The notes beneath the pieces are model-generated. The model saw only the letters and a list, made by a program, of their open reading frames with translations. It had not been told where the DNA came from and did not search any database. From Janibacter cremeus (GTDB lineage Bacteria > Actinomycetota > Actinomycetes > Actinomycetales > Dermatophilaceae), in assembly GCF_029395675.1 (NCBI RefSeq), contig NZ_CP115184.1, forward strand, positions 2,418,001 to 2,482,000: a stretch of DNA of 64,000 bases, written 5' to 3'. Below, in pieces: positions 15,200 to 23,583 of the stretch; the first letter of the stretch is position 1; each line of letters opens with the position of its first letter. Both the position numbers and the translations under genes were made by a program.

Positions 15200-17577
15200 A
15201 CTTAAATTGGGTTGTTGCGGTGGTGGCGCCACGAGATGTGGCGGTCCATCCAAATTTCAGAGAAGACTCATTCAGCGCGCCGCGAGAGTTGGCAACCCGG
15301 CTTAAGGGCTGGCCGACCGATAGACGGAACACAGAGTCCTTTCCGCGCACTCGGGAGGAGGACCTGCTATTAGAAGCTGGCGCCAACGCTTTCGACGTCG
15401 CTCAGGCGGAGGAGGCGCTTGACACGCTATTGCTGCTCTCCAGGACCGCAGACGACTTGGCCCTGGCAACTGTCGCGTGCCTCTTTTACGCAGCGGGTAA
15501 AGCTGACCTCGACGACTATGAACCCCTATTGACGGCGATCGATCACGGTTTAGCGAGACTTGAGCCTGTTGATGGAGTAGTCGGGGGGCTCCTTCGTTCC
15601 TTGTTGCACCTTCAGCGAGCACTCCGTGTCTCGGAGACCAACGGTACAGGTGTCAAGGACGGGCGGATAGCGCTCGAGCACCTCCGTCAACTCAATACAT
15701 CGCCCTTAGGGTTAGTTGACATCAGCCCTGGGGTCTCCTGGGATTCGAGCCACGTCTGGCGACGGGTCAGAGACGAATTGATTACGTCGGCTCGATCACA
15801 TGTTGGCATGACCAGCCCCCTTCATCATGACAATTCGTGGATGGAAAGCGTTAAGGCCGAAAAGGCTCGTGTTTTCCTCGAATTTTCGGCGTCGGCCGGC
15901 GAAGGCTTTGATAAGCTGATAGATGAGCGATTCAACACTGTGACCAAAGACCCCACCGTAACTTGGGGGGCGCGGAACACCATTGAAGGCCCAATCATAA
16001 ATGAACTTATACATCAGGAGCTGATTGGTAGCCGCTATGCGCCACATGGACGCAAGGTGTTGGGACAGATTCGTCTGCTCCGTGCCGATATGCAAGGTCC
16101 GTTAGACGCCTTGCGTCTGCTGCGCCAATCCAAGGAAACAAAGTCGTTCGCCAAGGGCGCGCGGCACTTTAGAGCCAACGGGCCGCTGAACGTGGTGCGT
16201 GCGGAAGCGTTAGCAGTCATTCATCGACGTCCTTTGTCATGGTGGCGCGACGTGGATATAGAGGCTATGGCGCAGGGGGGCGACCTGCTTGGTTCCTCCG
16301 ATGCGGCCAGGGGCTTTGAGGCCCTATCCCAAGCGATGCGAAATTCATCCAAGGACACGGATGTCCGCTTCGGCATGGACCGTCGAATGGCGGCGCTCGG
16401 CACCCTCTCGAGAACTGCTGGGCGAGATGAAGACTTGTGCACCTTGGTCCTTCAACTTGTGACTCAAGGTCCTCAGGAACAGATCCTTATGAATGCCTAC
16501 GCCGTGGGACTTCGGTACGTCGAGTGGGAGAAGGTGACACTGGGCACCCAAAGCGCCTGGCGCCACTGGCTGGAGAAGGGGCCCACAGGCGTCGATCATT
16601 CTGCAGTGCGATTGACTGTGGCCGCTGCCGTGGGCCTCCCTGACACAGTGGACCGCGGAGGTACCGGCTTGACGGCGATTGCAGCCGAACTGAATTCGGC
16701 GGCTTCGTCTGATGCCCTATCCCCCATCAGCCACGTTCGTGCGGTCGAGATGGCAGAGTCGCTTATTGAAGCCATGACCGGGATTCGGGAGAAGGCTAGT
16801 CGCGGCGGGTACGGTTTCGGGGGTCTCAGTCCCGCGGACTTGGCCGTTACGCTCCTAGCGCACAATGGGGGTATTTCTGACCTATGGGAGGCCGTGATCG
16901 GTTATGTGACAGACCCGAATATTCCTCGCGAACTAAAGGCAGATGCGGTCGACCGATTGGCTCGCCTGTCGAAAGAGATTCCGAACGAATCACTTTCTGA
17001 ACTATCCCTCGGAGTTGACGGCCTCTTCGCGTCCCAGAATTTGCACTTGCCGAACAGTGGTGGTTCTGACGTTTTTGCCCCGGCGCTGCGTCTTGCTGCT
17101 CTTACAGGTATCCGGGGTGAAGCGTCCCTACTTTCGGATTTGGTCCGCCTCACGTCGGATCCGGCTCCAGCGGTGCGGGTGGAGGCTGCTAGAACACTCG
17201 ACGCCATGGCTGGCAACGCAGCCTGCTTGTTCTCGTGGGCACACGCCCTGTTGGTCCAACTTTGCCGTGACCGAGACGCCACTGTCCGCGCGAACGCGGG
17301 GCACGGCCTTGCGAGGGCAGCGGCACCGCAGAACGAGTTGCGGTCACTATGGGAGGAACTTCTGGTCGAGTTGCTAGGAGAAGACGGCGTCATTGTTCCG
17401 CTTTTCACCGTCCGTGGAGTAGAAGAGGCTTGGTCTAGAGGCGACATGCCGGTCCCCGCCGTTGTGCGCTCGATCGAGGAAAGGGCGGAAAATTCGATGT
17501 CTCTTGGGGTAAGGGAAGCCTGTGCGGCGGCGCTAGTGCTACTGGCGAAACGAACCCCCGCCCAAGACGATAGCTGA
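15196..17577 (+). CDS. Large HEAT-like repeat protein, last gene of island operon
   Basis: Protein of 793 residues, mostly helical, starting at TTG within TTGA. The C-terminal 200 residues show HEAT-type units: APAVRVEAARTLDAMAGNAACLF and DATVRANAGHGLARAAAP are typical two-helix repeats with conserved Val-Arg and Ala. The N-terminal 550 residues are helical but not assignable, with AAVGL and LARLSK helices that may be diverged repeats. No transmembrane segment and no catalytic motif was found, so it looks like a scaffold or sensor. The stop codon lies inside the target duplication of the IS element that follows, so the gene survived the insertion intact. A role in phage or plasmid defence is possible but is only inferred from setting. 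Confidence 0.65.
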   Translation: MNLNWVVAVVAPRDVAVHPNFREDSFSAPRELATRLKGWPTDRRNTESFPRTREEDLLLEAGANAFDVAQAEEALDTLLLLSRTADDLALATVACLFYAAGKADLDDYEPLLTAIDHGLARLEPVDGVVGGLLRSLLHLQRALRVSETNGTGVKDGRIALEHLRQLNTSPLGLVDISPGVSWDSSHVWRRVRDELITSARSHVGMTSPLHHDNSWMESVKAEKARVFLEFSASAGEGFDKLIDERFNTVTKDPTVTWGARNTIEGPIINELIHQELIGSRYAPHGRKVLGQIRLLRADMQGPLDALRLLRQSKETKSFAKGARHFRANGPLNVVRAEALAVIHRRPLSWWRDVDIEAMAQGGDLLGSSDAARGFEALSQAMRNSSKDTDVRFGMDRRMAALGTLSRTAGRDEDLCTLVLQLVTQGPQEQILMNAYAVGLRYVEWEKVTLGTQSAWRHWLEKGPTGVDHSAVRLTVAAAVGLPDTVDRGGTGLTAIAAELNSAASSDALSPISHVRAVEMAESLIEAMTGIREKASRGGYGFGGLSPADLAVTLLAHNGGISDLWEAVIGYVTDPNIPRELKADAVDRLARLSKEIPNESLSELSLGVDGLFASQNLHLPNSGGSDVFAPALRLAALTGIRGEASLLSDLVRLTSDPAPAVRVEAARTLDAMAGNAACLFSWAHALLVQLCRDRDATVRANAGHGLARAAAPQNELRSLWEELLVELLGEDGVIVPLFTVRGVEEAWSRGDMPVPAVVRSIEERAENSMSLGVREACAAALVLLAKRTPAQDDS

Positions 17578-17582
17578 ACCTG
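17575..17582. repeat. Left copy of 8-bp target site duplication
   Basis: TGAACCTG directly precedes the left end of the IS element and is repeated exactly at its right end. Its first three bases are the stop codon of the HEAT-like gene. Confidence 0.85.
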
Positions 17583-17583
17583 G

Positions 17584-17615
17584 GTCAAGTCCCCTCGGGT
17601 GGTGTAGCGCTGTGT
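17584..17615 (+). repeat. Left terminal inverted repeat of the IS element
   Basis: Starts GTCAAGTCCCC and ends GTGGTGTAGCGCTGTGT. Against the complement of the right end it matches at about 24 of 32 positions, with the unbroken block GTGGTGTAGCGC. Confidence 0.8.
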
Positions 17616-17631
17616 ACTCCTTCGTGATGAT

Positions 17632-18879
17632 TCAGGCGGTCAGTGCGGGTAGGTGATCATCTCCGATCTCAGGGTCGGTGGTGGGCACGATGTTGATGCG
17701 GCAGCGGGCGAGGACTTCCAGGCCGAGGTAGCGCCGGCCTTCGGCCCATTCGTCGGTCTGCTCGGCCAGCACGGCGCCGACCAGGCGCACGATCGCGGCC
17801 CGGTTGGGGAAGATGCCCACGGCGTCGGTGCGGCGGCGGATCTCGCGGTTGAGGCGCTCTGCGGGGTTGTTCGACCAGATCTGGGTCCACACGTCTTTGG
17901 GGAAGGCGGTGAACGCCAGGATGTCGGCTCGAGCGGTGTCGAGGTGCTCGTGGACGTCGGGCAGTTTGCCGTCGACGTAGTCCAGCAGCCGCTCGAACTG
18001 TGCCTGGACGGCGTCCTTGTCGGGTTGGTCGTACACCGAGTGCAGCATCGCCTTGACCGCTGGCCACATGCTCTTGGGCGTGGCGCTCATCAGGTTCGCG
18101 CTGTAGTGCGTGCGACAGCGTTGCCACGATGCTCCGGGCAGGTTCGCCGCGATCGCCTCGACCAGGCCGGCGTGGGCATCTGAGGTGACCAGCCGGACGC
18201 CGGTCAGGCCGCGGGCGGTCAGGTCGGCGAAGAACTCGTTCCACGCCGCACCGGTTTCCGAGGTCGCCACGCGTAGTCCCAGGACCTCGCGGTGCCCGTC
18301 GGCGTTGACGCCGGTGGCGATCAGCGCGACGGCGTTGATCACCCGGCCACCTTCGCGCACCTTCATCGTCAGCGCGTCCGCGGATACGAACGTGAATGGT
18401 CCTTCGTCGCTCAGGGGGCGGTGGCGGAAGTCCTCGACGAGTTGGTCAAGGTCGGCCGCCATCCGAGAGACCTGTGACTTGCTCAGCGAGTCGATCCCCA
18501 ATGTCTTGACGAGCTTGTCCATGCGGCGGGTGGACACGCCGGCGAGGTAACAGTCGGCGACGACGGTGATCAGCGCCGACTCGGCGCGCTTGCGCCGCTC
18601 GAGCAGCCACTCGGGGAAGTAGCTGCCGGTGCGCAGCTTGGGGATGGCGACGTCGACGGTCCCGACGCGGGTGTGCAGGTCGCGGTGGCGGTACCCGTTG
18701 CGTTGCGCGGTGCGACCCGGAGTGGGCCGTCCGTACTCGGCGCCGACGACGGCGTCAGCGTCCGCGGACAACAACGCGTTGATCATCGTCTGCAGCAGGT
18801 GCCGCATCAGATCAGGACTGGCTTCGCTCAGGGCTTCACCAAGCAGGCCGGCAGGGTCGACAATGTGTGGAGCGGTCAT
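17632..18879 (-). CDS. IS256-family (mutator) transposase
   Basis: DDE transposase of 415 residues. The N-terminal part holds the DNA-binding region (NALLSADADAVVGAEYG, QRNGYRHRDLHTRVGTVDVAIPKLR). Catalytic residues are visible in order: Asp in FVSADALTMKV, Asp in VTSDAHAGLVEAI, and Glu in NPAERLNREIRRRTDAVGIFPN, with the family signature CRTHYSANLM between the second Asp and the Glu. The length is normal for IS256. The start MTAPHIVDPAGLL was chosen; an in-frame start 21 codons upstream exists but is less likely. No frameshift or stop is seen, so it is probably active. Confidence 0.93.
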   Translation of the reverse strand: MTAPHIVDPAGLLGEALSEASPDLMRHLLQTMINALLSADADAVVGAEYGRPTPGRTAQRNGYRHRDLHTRVGTVDVAIPKLRTGSYFPEWLLERRKRAESALITVVADCYLAGVSTRRMDKLVKTLGIDSLSKSQVSRMAADLDQLVEDFRHRPLSDEGPFTFVSADALTMKVREGGRVINAVALIATGVNADGHREVLGLRVATSETGAAWNEFFADLTARGLTGVRLVTSDAHAGLVEAIAANLPGASWQRCRTHYSANLMSATPKSMWPAVKAMLHSVYDQPDKDAVQAQFERLLDYVDGKLPDVHEHLDTARADILAFTAFPKDVWTQIWSNNPAERLNREIRRRTDAVGIFPNRAAIVRLVGAVLAEQTDEWAEGRRYLGLEVLARCRINIVPTTDPEIGDDHLPALTA

Positions 18880-18968
18880 CGTGATGACTCCGTTCGAGAG
18901 TGCTGTGAGAGGTTCACTCGAAGGATCACACGGTGACCGCACCTACGTCCGTAACGGACGACGTGGCC

Positions 18969-19000
18969 ACCCTGCGCTACACCACTATGCGGGACTCAAC
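18969..19000 (-). repeat. Right terminal inverted repeat of the IS element
   Basis: Read on the minus strand it begins GTTGAGTCCCG and contains GTGGTGTAGCGC, matching the left repeat. Confidence 0.8.
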
Positions 19001-19001
19001 T

Positions 19002-19009
19002 TGAACCTG
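19002..19009. repeat. Right copy of 8-bp target site duplication
   Basis: TGAACCTG, identical to the copy left of the element. Confidence 0.85.
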
Positions 19010-19236
19010 CCTCATCACTTGATGGGCGACCGGTCCTCAAGGCCGACTTTTCGGTCGTTTCTCGGGGGTTGATGCGCTGGGTGGCTCACCCCGTTCCTCG
19101 TAAACTCGAGGTCGTGGAGTCTGTTCCAACGTCGGCTGGCCGTTCGGGCGCGACAAAGGTGTAGATCGCCGAGCGGCGCGATGGGCGCCATCGTGTCATC
19201 GAGCACGTGGGCGCTGCGCGGTCCCAAGGAATAGGG
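19010..19236. other. Non-coding remainder right of the IS element
   Basis: No gene is seen. Before the insertion this sequence followed the HEAT-like gene directly. Two small inverted repeats are present (CCTCG-taaact-CGAGG near 19096-19111 and CGATGG-gcg-CCATCG at 19179-19193); the second could end the minus-strand hydrolase transcript. Confidence 0.35.
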
Positions 19237-19941
19237 TCAGCGGGCGAAGTCGGCGACGACCTCGAGGCACTCGCTCGGCGCCTCCCAGAGCGTGTTGTGG
19301 TCCCGCCCCTCGACGACCACCCGGTGCACGTCCGGGATCACCGCGGCGAGCGCAGCACTCATCTGCGGCGGCACGAGCGAGTCCTGCGCGCCGTGCACGA
19401 GCAGCGTCGGCACGCCGATCCGCGGCGCGAGCACGTCGGTCTCCCACCGGTCCGGCACGAGGAGACGCGGGAAGACCCGCACCACCCGGCGCACCATCGC
19501 CGTCATCGAGGTGAAGGGCGAGACGAGGACGAGGCGGCCGCCCCCTTCGTCGTCCGTGAGGTGGCCGTCCGCGGCGAGGTGGGCCGCGACGGAGGAGCCG
19601 AGCGACTCCCCCACGAGCACGGTCTCCGGCGCGCTGAGCCCCTGCTCGCGCAGGTGGGTCAGCCCGTCGACGGCCGCGCCCAGGATGGCCCGTTGGGTGG
19701 TCCGCTGCTCGGCGGCCGGCCCGTAGCCCGGGTACTCCACCGCCGCGAAGCCGAGCCCGTGGTGGGCGAAGAGGTCGGCGAGCGGGCTGATGGAGGCGAG
19801 GTCGGAGCCGTTGCCGTGCATGTAGACGACCGTCCGGCCACCGCTCGGGGCGGGCCGGTGGAGGAGGTGGGTCCCACCCTTCGTCGTCTCGTGCTCCGCA
19901 CCGTCGTAGGCGGGGACGGGGTAGATCAGGCGCCGCAGCAT
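19237..19941 (-). CDS. Alpha/beta hydrolase
   Basis: Cytosolic serine hydrolase of 234 residues, BEM46/YfhR-like. The oxyanion strand reads VVYMHGNGSDL, the nucleophile elbow is GESLG, the acid is probably Asp in LLVHGAQDSLVPP and the His is in EGRDHNTLWE. Substrate unknown; relatives cleave small esters or lipids. Its ATG shares one base with the glutaminase stop (TGATG; a GTG one codon earlier is also possible), so the two genes are coupled, with glutaminase first. Confidence 0.82.
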   Translation of the reverse strand: MLRRLIYPVPAYDGAEHETTKGGTHLLHRPAPSGGRTVVYMHGNGSDLASISPLADLFAHHGLGFAAVEYPGYGPAAEQRTTQRAILGAAVDGLTHLREQGLSAPETVLVGESLGSSVAAHLAADGHLTDDEGGGRLVLVSPFTSMTAMVRRVVRVFPRLLVPDRWETDVLAPRIGVPTLLVHGAQDSLVPPQMSAALAAVIPDVHRVVVEGRDHNTLWEAPSECLEVVADFAR

Positions 19942-21200
19942 CACGCCCCCGAGCGAAGGGGGGCCACCGGCGCCCCGTTACCGAGGTCCGGGTCGGGGAG
20001 CACGCCCTCCTCGTCGAGCAGGCGCACCTCGTGCCCCTCGAGCCGCAGTCGACGCAGGCACTCCAGCAGCATCCGGCGGGCGACATTGCGCACGGAGTGC
20101 ACCCGGGAGAGGTCGAAGGCGACGATGCGCTCCTCCGGGGGATTCGCCGAGATCCGCTCGACGACCCGCTCCGCTCCGGAGAAGCCGATCGTGCCGGCGA
20201 GCTCGTAGATCCGCACGAGGTCCTCGCCCACGCGCTCCACCCGTGAGGAGTGCATGACCGCCCGCGCCGGCGGGGCCACGGCCATCAGGTGCAGACCCAT
20301 GTCGCGGGAGAGCCGCGCGAAGGTCTCCACGCCGCGCACGCTGTTGCCGTGGGCGTCCAGGCGCGGCGAGAACGAGGCGATGCCGACCTGACCGGGCAGG
20401 GTGCCGATGATGCCGCCGCCGACCCCGCTCTTGGCGGGGATGCCGACGGAGGAGGCCCAGTCCCCGGCCGAGTCGTACATGCCGCAGGTGAGCATGACCG
20501 ACAGCACGTGCCGCACGAGGGGCGGCTCGTATATCCGCTGGCCGGTGACCGGTTGGACGCCGCCGTTGGCGAGGGTCGCGGCCATGGTGGCGAGGTCGCG
20601 GGTCGTGATGTTGATGGCGCACTGGCGGGTGTATGACTCGATGATCTCCCCGGCCGGCTCGGTGATGGTGCCGTGGTTGCGCAGCATGTGGATGATCGCG
20701 AGGTTGCGGTCGCTCGTCGCGAGCTCGGACTGCCAGACCTTTTCGTTGACCGTCAGCTCGCGGCCGGCGAGGGCGGACAGGTGTGCCCGGATCTGCTCGA
20801 AGCGTTCCTCCGGGTCGGCGCCGTCGCCGATGAGCGTGTGCGCGGTGATCGCTCCGGCATTGATCATCGGGTTGCTCGGACGGCCGGTGCCCGGCTCGAG
20901 CGAGAGCTCGTCGAAGGGGTCGCCGGAGGGCTCGACGTCGATCGTGTCCAGGACCGCCTCCAGCCCGTGCTCGCGGATCGCCAGGCCGTAGACGAAGGCC
21001 TTGGAGATCGACTGGATCGTGAACTCGACGTCGCTGTCCCCGACCGCGTAGACGGTGCCGTCGAGCGTGGCCAGAGCGACGCCGAACCGATCAGGGTCGA
21101 CCGATGCCAGCTCGGGGATGTAGGAGGCGGGCGACCCTCCGCGGTGTGGGGTGCATGCTGCCGCGACCTCCTGGAGGTAGTCGGGTACCGGGTTCTCCAT
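19941..21200 (-). CDS. glsA: Glutaminase with C-terminal STAS domain
   Basis: Glutaminase A, 419 residues: hydrolyses glutamine to glutamate and ammonia. The catalytic Ser-x-x-Lys is in IQSISKAFVYGLA, followed by NPMINAGAI and the SGVGGGIIGTLPGQ substrate loop. Residues from about 320 add a STAS (sulfate transporter/anti-sigma antagonist-like) domain: RIVAFDLSRVHSVRNVARRMLLECLRRLRLEGHEVRLLDE. The bare enzyme is about 310 residues, so the extra domain probably regulates activity or binds a partner. Start MENPVPDYLQ fits the family; the upstream in-frame codons look non-coding. Confidence 0.9.
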   Translation of the reverse strand: MENPVPDYLQEVAAACTPHRGGSPASYIPELASVDPDRFGVALATLDGTVYAVGDSDVEFTIQSISKAFVYGLAIREHGLEAVLDTIDVEPSGDPFDELSLEPGTGRPSNPMINAGAITAHTLIGDGADPEERFEQIRAHLSALAGRELTVNEKVWQSELATSDRNLAIIHMLRNHGTITEPAGEIIESYTRQCAINITTRDLATMAATLANGGVQPVTGQRIYEPPLVRHVLSVMLTCGMYDSAGDWASSVGIPAKSGVGGGIIGTLPGQVGIASFSPRLDAHGNSVRGVETFARLSRDMGLHLMAVAPPARAVMHSSRVERVGEDLVRIYELAGTIGFSGAERVVERISANPPEERIVAFDLSRVHSVRNVARRMLLECLRRLRLEGHEVRLLDEEGVLPDPDLGNGAPVAPLRSGA

Positions 21201-21213
21201 GCGCCCGATCGTG

Positions 21214-22239
21214 TCACGACGCGTTGGTCGCGTCCCCGATGACTGCCGGGGCGACGACCTCCCCGGTCGCTCGGTCGCCGTCACCGACGAGCCAGCCGAA
21301 CCGCTTGACCGTGCGCAGGGTGACGACGGACTCCACCAGCGAGAGCCACGGCATCCGCTCGCCGAGGAGTCGCTCGAGCCGCATGAGGTCGGATGCCGAG
21401 CGCGCCCACACGGCGACGAGGAGGTTGGTGTCGCCGGTCGTCGAGACGCACAGCCGCATCTCGGGAAGCGTGGCCAGCGCGGCGACCGCCCGCTGCTTCG
21501 CCTCCTCCGGCACCCGGATGAGCCAGGTGCAGTTCAGTCCCCAGAGGGTGGGGTCCTGGGCGATCTCACAACGGAACGACAGCGCGCCCGACCCCACGAT
21601 CCGCGCGAGGTGTCGGCGCACGGTCGCGGGGTTGCGGCCCGTCGCCCGGGCGATCTCCGCGGCGCCGGCCCGCCCGTCGAGCGCGAGGGCCTCGATGATC
21701 GGTTGCGGGTCCCGGGGCAGGTGCCTGCCGGACGGTGCCACGTGCTGGCGTGCAGCCTCGAAGCCCTCTCGCTGGGACGTGTCGAGGGTGTTCAGCCGCC
21801 AGTCCCTGCCCTGTCGGTGGATCTGCAGCGCCAGTCTGGCCCGTTGCCGCTGCACCCCCGGTACCGACGGCAGGACGTCGAGCAGGTAGCGGGACAGCGC
21901 GGTGAGGTCGCGCGCCATGACGGTCAGCGACAGGTCCCGGCCCCGCGCACTCTGCTCGATCGACATGGCGCGTGGGTCGCGGGCGAGGGCGGTGACGGCC
22001 TCCCGGTGGGCGCCCGGCTCGAGGTCGACGTCCACGAACGCCGTGAGCACCTCGTCGTGCCCGGACGGGTGGGCCACGACCCACGCCAGACCCTGGGAGC
22101 GCAACCGGTCCCAGCGGCCCATCAGGGTCACCGGCGAGGTCTGCAGGATCCGGGCTGCCCGGGCCCAGGACACCCGGGGCGCGATCTGCAGGCCGTGGAG
22201 GAGCTGCAGATCGAGCTCGTCGAAGGCAGTCGGTTGCAC
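21214..22239 (-). CDS. Lrp/AsnC-family regulator with two HTH-effector units
   Basis: Transcription regulator of 341 residues containing two Lrp-like halves. The first begins FDELDLQLLHGLQIAPRVSWARAARILQTSPVTLMGRWDRL, the second DPQPIIEALALDGRAGAAEIARATGRNPATVRRHLARI; each is followed by a RAM-like ligand-binding segment. Double-length Lrp proteins of this kind occur in actinobacteria and usually control an adjacent amino-acid gene. It starts at GTG with AAGGAGGATCC before it and is divergent from the amidohydrolase/MFS operon, so it most likely controls that operon in response to an amino-acid or acyl-amino-acid ligand. Confidence 0.82.
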   Translation of the reverse strand: MQPTAFDELDLQLLHGLQIAPRVSWARAARILQTSPVTLMGRWDRLRSQGLAWVVAHPSGHDEVLTAFVDVDLEPGAHREAVTALARDPRAMSIEQSARGRDLSLTVMARDLTALSRYLLDVLPSVPGVQRQRARLALQIHRQGRDWRLNTLDTSQREGFEAARQHVAPSGRHLPRDPQPIIEALALDGRAGAAEIARATGRNPATVRRHLARIVGSGALSFRCEIAQDPTLWGLNCTWLIRVPEEAKQRAVAALATLPEMRLCVSTTGDTNLLVAVWARSASDLMRLERLLGERMPWLSLVESVVTLRTVKRFGWLVGDGDRATGEVVAPAVIGDATNAS

Positions 22240-22359
22240 GGATCCTCCTTGGAATGCCGTTCATCGTCACGGAAACATCAAAATCCACGGACCGAGGTGG
22301 CCACGATTCCACACTTGTGCGATCCGAGGGACCGAGCAACGACGCCGGAGGCACCACCG

Positions 22360-23583
22360 ATGACCCTGCTGGACGACGCATCCACGATGGCGGACGAACT
22401 GACCCGTCTGCGTCGCGACCTGCACCGCGAGCCCGAGATCGGGCTCCGGCTGCCACGCACCCAGGAGCGCGTGCTCCGCGAGCTGGACGGCCTCCCCCTC
22501 GAGATCTCGCTGGGCGACTCGACGACGTCGGTGACCGCGGTCCTTCGCGGCACGGCGGGAGCGAAGGGGGCCTCCCCCGCCGTCCTCCTCCGCGGTGACA
22601 TGGACGCTCTACCCGTGCAGGAGGCGAGCGGTCTCCCCTTCGCCTCCCGGGTCGAGGGCGCGATGCACGCCTGCGGGCACGACCTGCACACCACCATGCT
22701 CGTGGGTGCCGCGCGGCTCCTCGCGGAGGAGCAGCACCGGCTCGCCGGTGACGTCGTCCTGATGTTCCAGCCCGGGGAGGAGGGGTGGGACGGCGCCGCG
22801 CACATGGTCCGCGAAGGGGTCCTCGATGCCGCTGGCCCCCGCGTCGAGGCCGCCTTCGGGCTGCACGTCTTCTCCGCCCTGGAGCGTGCGGGACAGTTCC
22901 GGACCAAGCCGGGGCCGATGCTGGCCGCCTCGGACGGGCTCGTCGTCGAGGTACACGGTGCCGGCGGCCACGGCTCGGCACCGCACCTGGCGAGGGACCC
23001 CGTCACCGCGATCGCCGAGATGGTCACCGCGCTGCAGACGGTCGTCACACGTCAGGTGGACATCTTCGACCCCGCGGTCGTCACCGTGGGCGCCCTGCGC
23101 GCCGGGACACGCCGCAACGTCATCCCCGAGACCGCCTCCCTGGAGGCCACGGTCCGCACCTTCTCGGAGCGCACGCGTGACCAGCTGGCCGCCGCCCTGC
23201 CCCGCCTGATCGAAGGAATCGCGCACGCACACGGCGTCGAGGTCGAGGTCCGCTACGAGCCCGAGTACCCGGTGACGATCAACGACGTCGACGAGACCGC
23301 CTTCGCCGCCGAGACGATCACGGAGGTCTTCGACGAGGGCCGCGGTGCGCAGATGACCCACCCCCTGGGCGGGTCCGAGGACTTCTCCCGGGTGCTCGAC
23401 GAGGTGCCCGGCACCTTCATCGGTCTCGGTGCCGTCCCCGACGGCCGCGACCCGGCGACCGCCCCTTACAACCACTCCCCCCACGCCGTCTTCGACGACT
23501 CCGTCCTCCCCGACGGCGCCGCCCTCCTCGCCGAGCTCGCCACCCGGCGCCTGTCCACCGCCACCACCAGGAGCACCTCATGA
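22360..23583 (+). CDS. M20D amidohydrolase (hippurate/IAA-amino acid hydrolase type)
   Basis: Metal-dependent amidohydrolase of 407 residues that would release an amino acid from an N-acyl amino acid. Metal ligands are seen in RGDMDALPVQE, MHACGHDLHTTMLVGAA (Cys and two His) and QPGEEGWDGAAHM (catalytic Glu pair); GAGGHGSAPH lies in the dimerisation/lid domain. A last ligand is in HSPHAVFDDSVLPDG. The ATG has CCGGAGG 8 bases upstream. It is coupled by ATGA to an MHS-type transporter, which suggests import of the substrate followed by its hydrolysis. Confidence 0.9.
   Translation: MTLLDDASTMADELTRLRRDLHREPEIGLRLPRTQERVLRELDGLPLEISLGDSTTSVTAVLRGTAGAKGASPAVLLRGDMDALPVQEASGLPFASRVEGAMHACGHDLHTTMLVGAARLLAEEQHRLAGDVVLMFQPGEEGWDGAAHMVREGVLDAAGPRVEAAFGLHVFSALERAGQFRTKPGPMLAASDGLVVEVHGAGGHGSAPHLARDPVTAIAEMVTALQTVVTRQVDIFDPAVVTVGALRAGTRRNVIPETASLEATVRTFSERTRDQLAAALPRLIEGIAHAHGVEVEVRYEPEYPVTINDVDETAFAAETITEVFDEGRGAQMTHPLGGSEDFSRVLDEVPGTFIGLGAVPDGRDPATAPYNHSPHAVFDDSVLPDGAALLAELATRRLSTATTRSTS

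Larger units (their letters stand above)
17583..19001 (-). mobile_element. IS256-family insertion sequence, complete
   Basis: About 1.42 kb element bounded by imperfect inverted repeats and a perfect 8-bp duplication TGAACCTG on both sides, the length typical for IS256. It has one transposase gene on the minus strand, which appears intact with all three acidic catalytic residues. The clean duplication means the element transposed here as a unit and has not been rearranged since. Confidence 0.9.
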
